From Lachnospiraceae bacterium (GTDB lineage: Bacteria; Bacillota; Clostridia; Lachnospirales; Lachnospiraceae): a stretch of 64,000 nucleotides of DNA. The DNA lies in contig JAAVZR010000014.1 of assembly GCA_022791755.1 (NCBI GenBank), positions 87,746 through 151,745 on the forward strand, read 5' to 3'. The notes under the pieces are model-generated. The model was not told the DNA's origin, made no database searches, and saw only the letters and a program-made list of their open reading frames with translations. This document shows, piece after piece, positions 18,028-26,633 of this stretch; position 1 is the first letter of the stretch; each line of letters opens with the position of its first letter. Position numbers and translations under genes: made by a program.

Positions 18028-21000
18028 TTACTGCCGGGGGACCTCTACCATAATATATGCTTCGATGATATCGTCCTCCTGCACATCGTTAAAGTCTTCA
18101 AATACCAGACCGCATTCATAGCCCTTGGCCACTTCCTTCACATCGTCCTTGAAACGCTTCAGGGAGGCCAGACCGCCCTCGAAGATCTGATCGCCGCCGC
18201 GGCTGATGCGCACCTTGCAGTCTCTCTGGAATTTGCCGTCCGTCACAAAGGACCCGGCGATGGTGCCTACGCCGGAAGCCTTAAACAGCTGGCGCACGAT
18301 GGCATGACCGATGACCTTCTCCTCAAAGATCGGATCCAGCATTCCCTTCATGGCTGCCTCCACGTCCTCGATGGCCTGATAGATCACGCGATAAAGACGT
18401 AAATCCACGCCCTCTCTCTCCGCAATGGATTTGGCTGTGGCATCCGGACGCACGTTAAAGCCGATGATGATCGCATTGGAGGTGGCCGCCAGCGTCACAT
18501 CCGACTCATTGACAGCGCCCACGCCGCCATGAACGATCTTGACCACCACTTCCTCGTTGGAGAGCTTCAGAAGACTCTGCTTCACAGCCTCCACCGATCC
18601 CTGTACGTCCGCCTTGACTATGATATTCAGTTCTTTTACATTGCCGGCCTTGATCTGGCTGAACAGGTCATCTAAGGACATCTTCTGTCTGGTCTCCTCC
18701 AGAAGCTTCTCTCTGCCCTCGGAGATAAAGGTCTCCGCAAAGCTCCTGGCTTCCTTCTCGCCGGCCGTGGCCACAAAGATCTCACCGGCGCCCGGAACGC
18801 TGTTTAAGCCCAGGATCTCCACCGGCATGGACGGCAGGGCCTCTTTCACACGGCGGCCCTTGTCATCCATCATGGCGCGCACCTTGCCGTAGCAGGAACC
18901 CACGGCGATGCTGTCGCCCACATGGAGCGTACCCTTTTGCACCAGAACGGTGGCCACCGGGCCTTTGCCCTTATCAAGCTCTGCCTCGATCACCAGCCCT
19001 CTGGCCAGACGGTCCGGATTGGCTTTCAGCTCCTTCACCTCGGAAGCTAACAGAATCATCTCCAAAAGCGTGTCGATGCCTTCCTTTGTATGGGCGGATA
19101 CCGGTACAAATATGGTGCTCCCGCCCCAGTCCTCAGGAATCAGCTCATATTCCGTAAGCTCCTGTTTTACCTTCTCCACATTGGCGCCGGGCTTATCGAT
19201 CTTATTGACAGCCACGATAATCTCCACACCGGCCGCCTTCGCATGGCTGATCGCCTCCACGGTCTGCGGCATCACGCCGTCATCGGCTGCCACCACCAGG
19301 ATCGCGATATCCGTGGACTGGGCGCCTCGCATACGCATAGCCGTAAAGGCCTCATGACCGGGCGTGTCTAAGAAGGTGATCGGTTCCCCGTTGCACTCCA
19401 CCACATAGGCTCCGATATGCTGGGTGATCCCGCCTGCCTCCTTATCCGTCACATGGGTGGAGCGGATCGCATCCAGCAAAGAGGTCTTACCATGGTCTAC
19501 ATGCCCCATGACGCAGACCACCGGAGGACGCTTCATCATGGAAGCCTCATCGTCCTCGATGTCCTTAAGCAGCTCGCCCAGCACATCCACCTTCTCCTCG
19601 TGCTCGCAGAGGATCTCATATTCCATGGCAATCTCTTCTGCCATCTCAAAATCAATTTCCTGATTGATCGTAACAATCTTACCGGCCAAAAACAGCTTCT
19701 TCACAATGGCGGAAGGCTGTAGCTTCATCTTATCCGCCAGTTCTTTGATCGTCAGGGTATCCGGCAGAATGATGGTCTTAATCTCCTCCTCAGGCGCGGC
19801 CTTAGCCGAACGGGCGCCCGGTCTCTGCCCCTTCTTTAAGAACATCTCCTCCGCTTCCTGCTTTTCATTGCGCTTGCGGTCCTGACGGGTATTGGTTTTG
19901 GGCTTCTGAGTCTGTTTGGCCGAAGGCTTACCCATGGGTAAGCTCTCCCCTGTCGCAGGCCGGGCCGGACGGGCGCCGTTTCTGTTGTCGCCTCTGACGC
20001 CTCCCTGCGGGCGGGCCTGACCGCCGTCACGGCCGTAGGGAGGTCTCTGACCGTCGCGGCCTGCCGGACGTCCGCCCGGTCCCTGGGGCCTCTGCTGACC
20101 GCCTGCCGGACGGCTCCCCTGACCCTGGGGACGCTGGCCGTCACGATAAGGGCGGTCTCCCTGGAAGCGCTGACCGTCATGAGGACGGTCTCCCTGAGGA
20201 CGCTGGCTGTCGCGGTAAGGCCTCTCACCTGTCCTCTGGCCGTCGCGGTTCCCCTGGGGACGCTGGCCGTCGCGCATCGGACGGTCTCCCGTCCTCTGGC
20301 CATCGCGGCCTCCCTGGAAAGGACGCTGGCCATCCCGAGCCGGACGGTCTCCCTGGGAGCGCTGGCCGTCACGATAAGGGCGGTCTCCTGTCCTCTGACC
20401 GTCGCGGCCTCCTCTCTCGCCCTGAAAACGCTGCCCCTCCCTGGGCGGACGATCCCCCTGGGAGCGCTGGCCATCCCGGACGATCCTCTCTCCCTGAGGA
20501 CGCTGACCATCACGAACCGGCGGACGGTCCCCCTGAGGGCGCTGCGTCTCTCCTCCGGCCGGCTTATCTCCCTGAGAGCGTACCTCCTGGGCCGCCGGAC
20601 CCGGCTGCACGGTTTTTACGGGTGTCGTCTCTTTTTTCTCAGATGCAGGAGCCGTGACCGCGGACTGCCCTCTGGCAGGTGATGCCGCCGGTGCGGCTGC
20701 TCCCGGCCTCTGCTCCGTGGGATGAGAGGCCGGACTCGCCGGCTTTACTCCGCTCCCGGCCGGATGCACGACCTGAGCCGCCTGTTTCGCTCCCGATTCC
20801 ACAGGACGGGGCGCGACAGCCGGTCTGGCTCCCTGCTCCATGGGACGAGACGCCGGACTCGCCGGTCTGGCTCCCTGTTCCGTAGGACGAGGGCCGGACG
20901 GCCTCGCCCCCTGACCGGCCGGTCTGGCTCCCTGACCGCCGGGACGGCCGCTCTGCGCGCTGTTCTGAGGACGAAAGACTGCGGTCAGACGCTTTTTGGG

Positions 21001-21168
21001 CGGAGGCGGAACCAGCTCCTTCTTCAGGCTCTCCACCTCTTTATCTGTCAGAACATTCATGGCGCTGTTGGCCGAAATTCCCAGTTTTTTACATGCCTCC
21101 AGCACATCCTTGCTTGTTTTTTCTATCTCTTTGGCCAGTTCATGTACTCTTACTTTTGTTGTCGTCAT
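18028..21168 (-). CDS. infB: Translation initiation factor IF-2 with long repetitive N-terminal region
   Basis: The 1046-residue product has an IF2_N domain at residues 1-50. Residues 65-195 are Pro/Ala/Gly-rich. Residues 200-395 are a run of short [15 protein letters not shown] repeats with high Arg and Gly. A second IF2_N-like domain spans about 455-525 and is followed by the GTPase core with GHVDHGKT at 555-562, DTPGHEAF and NKID. IF-2 places initiator tRNA on the 30S and promotes subunit joining. GGAGG lies 12 bases before ATG. The Arg/Gly repeat is unusual in length and may bind RNA; this is inferred from composition only. Confidence 0.97.
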   Translation of the reverse strand: MTTTKVRVHELAKEIEKTSKDVLEACKKLGISANSAMNVLTDKEVESLKKELVPPPPKKRLTAVFRPQNSAQSGRPGGQGARPAGQGARPSGPRPTEQGARPASPASRPMEQGARPAVAPRPVESGAKQAAQVVHPAGSGVKPASPASHPTEQRPGAAAPAASPARGQSAVTAPASEKKETTPVKTVQPGPAAQEVRSQGDKPAGGETQRPQGDRPPVRDGQRPQGERIVRDGQRSQGDRPPREGQRFQGERGGRDGQRTGDRPYRDGQRSQGDRPARDGQRPFQGGRDGQRTGDRPMRDGQRPQGNRDGQRTGERPYRDSQRPQGDRPHDGQRFQGDRPYRDGQRPQGQGSRPAGGQQRPQGPGGRPAGRDGQRPPYGRDGGQARPQGGVRGDNRNGARPARPATGESLPMGKPSAKQTQKPKTNTRQDRKRNEKQEAEEMFLKKGQRPGARSAKAAPEEEIKTIILPDTLTIKELADKMKLQPSAIVKKLFLAGKIVTINQEIDFEMAEEIAMEYEILCEHEEKVDVLGELLKDIEDDEASMMKRPPVVCVMGHVDHGKTSLLDAIRSTHVTDKEAGGITQHIGAYVVECNGEPITFLDTPGHEAFTAMRMRGAQSTDIAILVVAADDGVMPQTVEAISHAKAAGVEIIVAVNKIDKPGANVEKVKQELTEYELIPEDWGGSTIFVPVSAHTKEGIDTLLEMILLASEVKELKANPDRLARGLVIEAELDKGKGPVATVLVQKGTLHVGDSIAVGSCYGKVRAMMDDKGRRVKEALPSMPVEILGLNSVPGAGEIFVATAGEKEARSFAETFISEGREKLLEETRQKMSLDDLFSQIKAGNVKELNIIVKADVQGSVEAVKQSLLKLSNEEVVVKIVHGGVGAVNESDVTLAATSNAIIIGFNVRPDATAKSIAEREGVDLRLYRVIYQAIEDVEAAMKGMLDPIFEEKVIGHAIVRQLFKASGVGTIAGSFVTDGKFQRDCKVRISRGGDQIFEGGLASLKRFKDDVKEVAKGYECGLVFEDFNDVQEDDIIEAYIMVEVPRQ

Positions 21169-21170
21169 AC

Positions 21171-21497
21171 TTACTCATTACCTCCGATTCCCTCACTGCA
21201 CAGCTGCTTCTCTATCATCTTTACAAAACCTTCGTCTGTAACTGCCACGGACGCGCGAAATTCTTTTCCCATGGCATGCCCCAGCTCCCCTTTGGTCCCG
21301 TATATGACACAGGGCACCTCGTAGTAAGTACACATATTCGTAAACAGTTTTCTCGTATTCTCTGACGCGTCTTCCGCCACCAGAACCAGGCGGGCTTTTC
21401 CCGACTTTACCGCCTTCTCCGTGCAGAATTCGCCGCTCTCCGTTTTTCCCGCCCTGGTTGCCAGTCCCAGAGAGGAATAAATTTTATTCTGCTTCAA
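21171..21497 (-). CDS. ylxQ: L7Ae-family ribosome-associated protein YlxQ
   Basis: The 108-residue product has the L7Ae/L30e fold: [30 protein letters not shown] and [19 protein letters not shown]. Such proteins bind kink-turn RNA. The start is TTG at 21497 with AAGGAG ten bases upstream, and the start overlaps the ylxR 3' end. It lies between ylxR and infB, the standard nusA-ylxR-ylxQ-infB order. Confidence 0.9.
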   Translation of the reverse strand: MKQNKIYSSLGLATRAGKTESGEFCTEKAVKSGKARLVLVAEDASENTRKLFTNMCTYYEVPCVIYGTKGELGHAMGKEFRASVAVTDEGFVKMIEKQLCSEGIGGNE

Positions 21498-21780
21498 GCC
21501 GGGCCAACTCCTTTCTCAGACTGTCATAGACATCGGGAGGGATTGCCGCCTGAAAGGAGCGCTCCAGTCCTTTTTGCCGGATCGCCTTCTCCAGACATGC
21601 GGCATCTTTACACAGATATGCTCCCCTGCCGTTTTTTCTGCCTGTGGCATCTAACAGGAAAGCATCCTCCGGTGTTTTCAGCACCCGAATCAGCTCCTTC
21701 TTCCCTTTCATTTCCCCACAGCCGATACATTTGCGCATCGGTTCTCTTCTCTTTCCGCTCAACGTTTCATCACTTCCCAT
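21484..21780 (-). CDS. ylxR: YlxR-family RNA-binding protein (DUF448)
   Basis: The 98-residue product has the DUF448 pattern MRKCIGCGEMKGKKELIRV, followed by GRKNGRGAYLCKDAACLEKA. Family members bind RNA or nucleoid DNA and have been tied to RNase P and transcription effects. The start is taken as ATG at 21780; an internal ATG at 21738 is an alternative, and neither has a strong ribosome binding site. It lies directly after nusA. Confidence 0.88.
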   Translation of the reverse strand: MGSDETLSGKRREPMRKCIGCGEMKGKKELIRVLKTPEDAFLLDATGRKNGRGAYLCKDAACLEKAIRQKGLERSFQAAIPPDVYDSLRKELARLEAE

Positions 21781-21811
21781 CTGTCTGCCAGTCTTTTTAT
21801 TTCACTGCCGG

Positions 21812-22993
21812 CTATTCCGGCTGATACGGATACTCCTGACCATATTCATCGGGATACTCCGAGTATTCCCCGGCGTATTCTCCGTCATAGATCTCTCCGT
21901 AATCGTCATATTCGCCCTCATAGGCCGCATCATAGCCGATCTCCTCCAGAAGACCGGACTCTCTGGCCTGGGTCTCGCTCTTGATATCAATCTTATAACC
22001 GGTCAGCCGGGCCGCCAGGCGGGCATTCTGTCCCTCCTTACCGATGGCCAGCGACAGCTGATAGTCCGGCACAATCACCTGCGCCGTCTTCTCATCGTCA
22101 TCTGCCACGACGCAGATCACCTTGGCCGGACTCAGCGCATTTTCAATCAAAATAGCCGAATTATCGCTCCAGGGAATGATATCGATTTTCTCCCCTTTCA
22201 GCTCATCCACAATCGTATTCACACGGCTGCCGTTGACACCCACGCAGGCTCCCACCGGATCCACATCCGGATCATTGGACGCCACCGCCATCTTGGTCCG
22301 GCTTCCCGCCTCCCTGGCGATTCCTCTGATCTCCACCGTGCCGTCCCGCACCTCAGCCACCTCAGCCTCAAACAGCCGTTTTACCAGCTCCGGATGTGTG
22401 CGGCTCAGCAAAATCCTCGGTCCCTTCGTCGTATCCTTCACTTCCAGGATATATACCTTGATCCGCTCGTTGGGACGGAAGCTCTCGTCCCGGATCTGTT
22501 CGTTTTCGCTGAGCATGGCATCGCATTTACCCAGATTCACGCTGATATTTTTGCCAAAATACCTCTGAACAACTCCCGTGACCACTTCCCTCTGCTTGCC
22601 GTCAAACTGATTAAAGAGCACCCGGCGCTCTTCCTCCCTGATTTTCTGAAGGATTACGTTCTTGGCATTCTGGGTTGCAATCCGCCCGAACTCCTTGGAT
22701 TTGATCTCTTTCCTGACCACATCGCCCACATGATACTGGCCGCTGAGAGTTCTGGCTTCCTCCAAAGCAATCTGAAGGGAAGGGTCTTCCACCTCCTCCA
22801 CCACCTCCAGCTCTGCATACACTTCAAAATCGCCGGTCTCCCGGTCCACATGGGCCTTGATATTATCCGTTTTGCCAAAATGGGTCTTGCAGGCAGTCAG
22901 CAGTGAATTTTCGATGGCTTCCAACAGGACGTCCTTGCTGACATCCTTCTCCTTCTCCAGCTGATTCAATGCTTCCATCAGTTCGTTGTTCAT
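21812..22993 (-). CDS. nusA: Transcription elongation/termination factor NusA
   Basis: Starting at MNNELMEALNQLEKEK, the product has the NusA N-terminal domain, then S1 and two KH domains. GACVGVNGSRVNTIVDEL and LAIGKEGQNARLAARLTGYKIDI are the KH signatures. About 35 C-terminal residues form a Tyr/Glu/Asp/Gly-rich tail with repeated EYxxEY patterns. NusA controls pausing, termination and antitermination. I prefer ATG at 22993 (AGGAGG 12 bases upstream, family start) over ATG at 23005, where AGGAGG directly abuts the start. Confidence 0.95.
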   Translation of the reverse strand: MNNELMEALNQLEKEKDVSKDVLLEAIENSLLTACKTHFGKTDNIKAHVDRETGDFEVYAELEVVEEVEDPSLQIALEEARTLSGQYHVGDVVRKEIKSKEFGRIATQNAKNVILQKIREEERRVLFNQFDGKQREVVTGVVQRYFGKNISVNLGKCDAMLSENEQIRDESFRPNERIKVYILEVKDTTKGPRILLSRTHPELVKRLFEAEVAEVRDGTVEIRGIAREAGSRTKMAVASNDPDVDPVGACVGVNGSRVNTIVDELKGEKIDIIPWSDNSAILIENALSPAKVICVVADDDEKTAQVIVPDYQLSLAIGKEGQNARLAARLTGYKIDIKSETQARESGLLEEIGYDAAYEGEYDDYGEIYDGEYAGEYSEYPDEYGQEYPYQPE

Positions 22994-23098
22994 GACTTTC
23001 TTCATCCTCCTAAATGATAACAGACGGCAGCGGCCGGTTCACTTTACCGCAGCCTCCGTATAAGTGATCTGTGTATCTCTCTTATTCCCGGTATTCCC

Positions 23099-23563
23099 TC
23101 ACCAGATAACAGCCTGACGGATCAGTGCGATCTCGTTTCTCTCAAACCTGCGTTCCGTGCCGTCCTCTTCCTCTATGGTAACATGGGCCTCATCATAAGC
23201 CTTCAATATACCGCTGAATTCCTTCTGTTTCTCGATGGGCCGGAATGTGCGTATCTCCACCAGCTCACCCATATTGCGGGCAAAATCCTTTTCCTTCTTA
23301 AGAGGACGCCCCAGTCCCGGAGAACTCACCTCCAGAATATAGCTCTCCTCAATAAAATCCGTTTCATCCAGCTTATCGCTGAGAGCACGGCTCACAATCT
23401 CGCAATCGTCCACCGTGATTCCCCCCTGCTTATCAATATAAGCCCGCAAATAGCGGTTCGTTCCCTCCTTCACAAACTCCACATCCACCACCTCGAAGCC
23501 CTCGGCATCGGTGATGGGCCGAAGCAGTTCCTCGGTGCGCTGCTCGTACTCTTCCCATTTCAT
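23099..23563 (-). CDS. rimP: Ribosome maturation factor RimP
   Basis: The 154-residue product has the RimP pattern EELLRPITDAEGFEVVDVEFVKEG, YLRAYIDKQGGITVDDCE and LEVSSPGLGRPLK. RimP is needed for 30S maturation. It is the first gene of the rimP-nusA-ylxR-ylxQ-infB-rbfA-nrnA-truB-ribF operon. AGGAGG lies 13 bases before ATG. A leader with two hairpins precedes it. Confidence 0.95.
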   Translation of the reverse strand: MKWEEYEQRTEELLRPITDAEGFEVVDVEFVKEGTNRYLRAYIDKQGGITVDDCEIVSRALSDKLDETDFIEESYILEVSSPGLGRPLKKEKDFARNMGELVEIRTFRPIEKQKEFSGILKAYDEAHVTIEEEDGTERRFERNEIALIRQAVIW

Positions 23564-23582
23564 AGGTTATCAAACCTCCTGT

Positions 23583-23630
23583 GTGACACTGTCACTACAT
23601 GTAGAAAGAGTGGACCGCTCCGGCCCACTC
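23583..23630 (-). promoter_or_regulatory. rimP leader with two hairpins
   Basis: On the minus strand the leader contains a 9-bp stem GAGTGGGCC/GGTCCACTC (23608-23630, one G-T wobble) followed by TTTCTAC. A smaller palindrome GTGAC-AGT-GTCAC (23583-23595) lies just ahead of the ribosome binding site. Leaders of nusA operons are often autoregulated; whether this one attenuates is inference. Confidence 0.45.
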
Positions 23631-23663
23631 CTCTAGTATCATATTCATTTATTGTCTTAAAGC

Positions 23664-23692
23664 AGAATAACACAATTTCAGAAAAAATGCAA
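23664..23692 (-). promoter_or_regulatory. Promoter of the rimP-infB operon
   Basis: TTGCAT (23687-23692) and TATTCT (23664-23669) are separated by 17 bases on the minus strand, about 100 bases before rimP. Confidence 0.7.
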
Positions 23693-23757
23693 GCACTTTT
23701 TTAACATTCTCAGCAATATACCATTTTTAGTCTCCCTGACGGCTTACTCCAAAGCAG

Positions 23758-24876
23758 TCAGCCCTTCTGGCCGTCCGTCACCGCGATATGTTCCTCAAAG
23801 CCCTTTGAATAGTGGATTTCATAGTCTTCGGTCACAAAGGCGGCATAGATCCCGTCGATGCTGTCGATCAGCTCCATCCCCTTTTCCAGCCCCAGCGCAA
23901 AACAGCTGGTGGACAGACCGTCCCCATCCACAGAGTTCTCCGAGATAATCGTCACCGACAGAAGGCCGTTTTCACAGGGATAGCCCGTCTCTGTGTTCAG
24001 AATGTGATGATACAGCTTCCCATCCAGAGTAAAGTTCCTCTGATCGATCCCTGAAGTCACCACAGAGAAATCATCGATCCGAACAATGGCGATCAGGTCG
24101 TCCCGGGCCCCGAAGGGATACTGAAGTCCCACATTGAATGTGGAACCGTCCGGCTTCGTGCCGATACAAAGTACGTTGCCGCCCAGATTGATAATCGCAC
24201 TGTTCACCCCCTGTTCCACCAGATACGCTTTCACCTGATCCGCCACATACCCTTTGGCAATGGCTCCCAGATCCACTCCCGATTCCGGATCTGACAGCGT
24301 CACTCTGTTTCCGTCGATGGAAAGCTTTGTATAGTCCACATGCTTTACCGCCTCCTCCAGCGCGCCTGCCTCAGGCAATGCCGGAGTCTCTGCCTTGAAA
24401 TCCCACAGGCTGGTGACAGGCTCCACCGTAATGTCAAAAATACCGTCGGAGAGCTGGCTGTAATACAGCCCCTTTTCCATCAGCCGGAGGACATCCTCCT
24501 CCATCTCCACCGTACCTGTCTCATTCAGTTCATAGATCTCCGTCCCGGCCAGAGTACGGCTCAGGCGGTTCTCATAGCTGGCAATGATATCAAAGCAATG
24601 ATCCAGCACTTCCTCCTCCACATTATTAAACACCTTAATCTCAATAAAGGTATCCAGATAATCCAGGGAATAGCGGGAAACAGGGACGCTGGCATATTCC
24701 AGCGCAGGTACGGTTTCCTGTGCCCCGGAGGAAGACTCTTCCTTCTCGCTGCCGTTACAGCCAAACAGCAGTATTCCTGCCGTCAGACAGAAAAGCAGCA
24801 CCAGGCAGACCAGCCTTACAGTCTCAAGGCCATATCCTGTATTTCTGTTTTCTTCCTCTTTATTTTTATTCATCAT
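23758..24876 (-). CDS. apbE: FAD:protein FMN transferase ApbE, lipoprotein
   Basis: The 372-residue product has a lipoprotein signal (LVLLFCLTAGILLFGC) and the ApbE domain: SRYSLDYLDTFIEIKVF, GVDLGAIAKGYVADQVKAYL, INLGGNVLCIGTKPDG and LNTETGYPCENGLLSVTII. ApbE attaches FMN through a phosphoester to Thr in S/TGAxxT-type motifs of NqrC/RnfG and NqrB/RnfD proteins outside the membrane. The enlarged rnf operon 1.4 kb away offers several such targets. GGGAG precedes the ATG. A weak own promoter lies at 24928-24956. Confidence 0.95.
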   Translation of the reverse strand: MMNKNKEEENRNTGYGLETVRLVCLVLLFCLTAGILLFGCNGSEKEESSSGAQETVPALEYASVPVSRYSLDYLDTFIEIKVFNNVEEEVLDHCFDIIASYENRLSRTLAGTEIYELNETGTVEMEEDVLRLMEKGLYYSQLSDGIFDITVEPVTSLWDFKAETPALPEAGALEEAVKHVDYTKLSIDGNRVTLSDPESGVDLGAIAKGYVADQVKAYLVEQGVNSAIINLGGNVLCIGTKPDGSTFNVGLQYPFGARDDLIAIVRIDDFSVVTSGIDQRNFTLDGKLYHHILNTETGYPCENGLLSVTIISENSVDGDGLSTSCFALGLEKGMELIDSIDGIYAAFVTEDYEIHYSKGFEEHIAVTDGQKG

Positions 24877-24927
24877 ATTTTCTCCCTTTCTTCTTCCTTG
24901 CCTGTCCGGCGCCGGAATTTTTATTCC

Positions 24928-24956
24928 ATTTTGATGGATTTCATGAGAGATGTCAA
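24928..24956 (-). promoter_or_regulatory. Possible apbE promoter
   Basis: TTGACA (24951-24956) and CAAAAT (24928-24933) have a 17-base spacer on the minus strand. The -10 is weak. Confidence 0.5.
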
Positions 24957-25033
24957 GTGAAATAAAAATATAGTATCAATCACAGTCAAAAAAGTCCGGT
25001 CAAAAAGTTCGCATAAAAAATTCAAATTTCCTG

Positions 25034-25062
25034 TTGACAGATCTTTTTTCTCGTGATATAGT
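25034..25062 (+). promoter_or_regulatory. Promoter of the first tRNA pair
   Basis: TTGACA (25034-25039), a 17-base spacer and TATAGT (25057-25062) lie 11 bases before the tRNA-Pro. The sequence around the -35 (CTGTTGACA) is repeated before the second pair. Confidence 0.85.
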
Positions 25063-25073
25063 AACTAAGGCAT

Positions 25074-25147
25074 CGAGGCGTGGCTCAGTTTGGTAGAGCG
25101 CCGTGTTCGGGACGCGGAGGCCGCAAGTTCGAATCTTGTCGCCTCGA
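25074..25147 (+). tRNA. tRNA-Pro(CGG), copy 1
   Basis: The 7-bp acceptor CGAGGCG/CGCCTCG, D-arm GCTC/GAGC, anticodon stem CCGTG/CGCGG and T-arm GCAAG-TTCGAAT-CTTGT fold normally. The anticodon loop TTCGGGA gives anticodon CGG. The discriminator is A and CCA is not encoded. It is identical to the copy at 26056-26129. Confidence 0.96.
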
Positions 25148-25173
25148 CTTTATTTTTACTTTTATATATTTAT

Positions 25174-25245
25174 GGCTCGTTGGTCAAGGGGTTAAGACGT
25201 CGCCCTCTCACGGCGAAAACATGGGTTCGATTCCCGTACGAGCTG
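25174..25245 (+). tRNA. tRNA-Glu(CTC), copy 1
   Basis: The acceptor GGCTCGT pairs with ACGAGCT (first pair G-T), the anticodon stem is TCGCC/GGCGA and the loop CTCTCAC gives anticodon CTC. The T-arm ATGGG-TTCGATT-CCCGT is normal. CCA is not encoded. It is identical to the copy at 26157-26228 and is co-transcribed with tRNA-Pro. Confidence 0.95.
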
Positions 25246-25250
25246 CGAAG

Positions 25251-25274
25251 AAGAAGGATAAGTCCTTCTTTTTT
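25251..25274 (+). terminator. Terminator of the first tRNA pair
   Basis: AAGAAGGA (25251-25258) pairs with TCCTTCTT (25263-25270) around TAAG, followed by a T-rich run. It starts six bases after tRNA-Glu. Confidence 0.85.
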
Positions 25275-25307
25275 TATTTTCAAAATTCAATTATTGGGGC
25301 AGGATGT

Positions 25308-25515
25308 TTGCAGGGGTGGAGGGAGGGGAGAGGGACGCCCGGTTCCTGGGGGATTCCCGGCCGGACGCGCTCTCGCTCCGTGCAGGAGGCAGCGGCTCTA
25401 AGTTCGCGCTTCGCTGCCGCTCGCGCTCACTAAGCGCCGGCGTCCTGCAAGGGTCCGGCCGGGAATCCCCCAGGAACCGGGCTGTTTCTTCGCCTGCCCC
25501 CCTCGTACCCTGCAA
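25308..25515 (-). repeat. Structured element copy 1: conserved core in a perfect long hairpin
   Basis: A perfect 29-bp inverted repeat (25338-25366 with 25453-25481) encloses an 86-base core (25367-25452). TTGCAGGG (25308-25315) and CCCTGCAA (25508-25515) can pair outside it. The reverse complement of the core matches the core of copy 2 (25838-25923) at 79 of 86 bases, but the hairpin arms are unrelated between copies. The core has its own stem TGCAGGA/TCCTGCA. I see no protein in it and recognise no known RNA or mobile-element family. The strand is given relative to copy 2. Confidence 0.85.
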
Positions 25516-25793
25516 GGGGCAACCTGCTGTGGGCCGACGAGTTTTTGTTTGATGCTTTCGGGTGCTTTTTTGCAGTTTTCGTGGAATTCGATGAGATGAT
25601 TTAAGGTACCTGACACGGTGGATATGCGAATACGCCGGTCAGGATGATTTCTGTAGATTTCTATGACACGAGAAGAATGGTTGGGGGCTCTGGTATATAT
25701 TACGAATGAAAGCAGGGATCCCGTCAGTCGTTATGAAGCCGGACGGCGACGACGGGAGTCGGGAGTCGGCAGTTTGCCGTTTAGAGTGGAGAC
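25516..25793. other. Gene-free spacer between the two structured elements
   Basis: No reading frame here has protein-like composition, a good start site or a recognisable domain, and no tRNA or terminator is evident. The short frames crossing it appear to be chance ORFs over structured DNA. Confidence 0.6.
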
Positions 25794-25988
25794 GCGGAAG
25801 CTCACAGCCGGGAGGCATAGGGATACCCTGTCCGGGCCTTTGCAGGACGCCGGTTCTTAGTGAGCGGGAGCGGCAGCGAAGCGCGAACTTAGAACCGCTG
25901 CCTCCTGCACAGAGCGGGAGCGCGCCCGGACAGGGTATCCCTATGCCTCCTGGCGTCCCTTTCGTCCTTTCACCCCTACAGCCTGCAA
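25794..25988 (+). repeat. Structured element copy 2: conserved core in a different perfect hairpin
   Basis: A perfect 27-bp inverted repeat (25811-25837 with 25924-25950) extends to 31 bp with one G-T pair and encloses an 86-base core (25838-25923), the same length as in copy 1 and 92% identical. Outside the arms, both copies share GCG(G)AAG..ACAGCC on one side and GGCGTCCCT..CACCCCT..CTGCAAA on the other. Inside the core, CGGTTCT (25851-25857) pairs with AGAACCG (25891-25897); copy 1 has CGGC/GCCG at the base of this stem, a compensatory C-G to T-A change. Confidence 0.85.
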
Positions 25989-26016
25989 AAACAAACCGAA
26001 AAATACAATTTTCCTG

Positions 26017-26045
26017 TTGACAAGCTCCTCTTCCTGTGATATCCT
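26017..26045 (+). promoter_or_regulatory. Promoter of the second tRNA pair
   Basis: TTGACA (26017-26022), a 17-base spacer and TATCCT (26040-26045) lie 10 bases before the second tRNA-Pro. Confidence 0.85.
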
Positions 26046-26055
26046 AATATGGTAT

Positions 26056-26129
26056 CGAGGCGTGGCTCAGTTTGGTAGAGCGCCGTGTTCGGGACGCGGA
26101 GGCCGCAAGTTCGAATCTTGTCGCCTCGA
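26056..26129 (+). tRNA. tRNA-Pro(CGG), copy 2
   Basis: It is base-for-base identical to the tRNA at 25074-25147, with anticodon CGG in loop TTCGGGA. CCA is not encoded. The flanking spacers differ slightly from copy 1, so the duplication is not brand new. Confidence 0.96.
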
Positions 26130-26156
26130 CTTTATTCTCGCTTTTACATATATTAT

Positions 26157-26228
26157 GGCTCGTTGGTCAAGGGGTTAAGACGTCGCCCTCTCACGGCGAA
26201 AACATGGGTTCGATTCCCGTACGAGCTG
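26157..26228 (+). tRNA. tRNA-Glu(CTC), copy 2
   Basis: It is identical to the tRNA at 25174-25245, with anticodon CTC in loop CTCTCAC. It follows tRNA-Pro copy 2 by 27 bases. Confidence 0.95.
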
Positions 26229-26236
26229 CGAAAAGA

Positions 26237-26260
26237 AAGAAGGGATATCCCTTCTTTTTT
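26237..26260 (+). terminator. Terminator of the second tRNA pair
   Basis: AAGAAGGG (26237-26244) pairs with CCCTTCTT (26249-26256) around ATAT, followed by T residues. It may also serve the convergent acylphosphatase gene. Confidence 0.85.
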
Positions 26261-26280
26261 TACATCCTTTTCCGGCGCCT

Positions 26281-26565
26281 CTACCAGGTCACCCGAAATC
26301 CTCGCTCGTTTTTTTCCGGCTTCATTTCGCTCGCCTCATATCGGTCTATGACGATCCACCGGCTGTCCTGAAGTTTTGCCAGCAGCCGGCCGATATCGCT
26401 CTCCCGTCCCTGGACTTCCATCTCCACATAATCGTCCACATTACGCACCCAGCCGGTCAGCTCCAGAGGCTCCGCCATCTGTGCTGCCCGGAAACGAAAT
26501 CCCACTCCCTGTACCTGCCCGTAAAAACAGATATGCTGACGGACCGTCCTTTCTTTCTCACTCAT
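26281..26565 (-). CDS. acyP: Acylphosphatase
   Basis: The 94-residue product has the signature FYGQVQGVGFRFRAAQMAEP, containing the catalytic Arg, and GWVRNVDDYVEMEVQG with the catalytic Asn. It hydrolyses acyl phosphates such as acetyl or carbamoyl phosphate. GGGAG precedes the start. It follows the Gx transporter gene at the end of the rnf cluster, and metabolic linkage to Rnf is not implied. Confidence 0.93.
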   Translation of the reverse strand: MSEKERTVRQHICFYGQVQGVGFRFRAAQMAEPLELTGWVRNVDDYVEMEVQGRESDIGRLLAKLQDSRWIVIDRYEASEMKPEKNERGFRVTW

Positions 26566-26633
26566 ATGCGCTTGTTCTCCCTTTTTCGTCCTGTCTCATG
26601 CCTAACAGCAGGCCTGACACCTTCAGCTTTTTC

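Noticed and set aside
21644..22906. 420-codon plus-strand frame opposite nusA
   Set aside because: It is a complementary shadow of a conserved gene, with no good start site and no recognisable domain.
25080..25552. Several short frames over the tRNAs and the first structured element
   Set aside because: They read through tRNA genes and perfect inverted repeats; composition is not protein-like.
25308..25988. MITE or insertion-sequence remnant as explanation for the element pair
   Set aside because: Terminal repeats differ between copies and no target-site duplication or transposase was visible; not excluded genome-wide.
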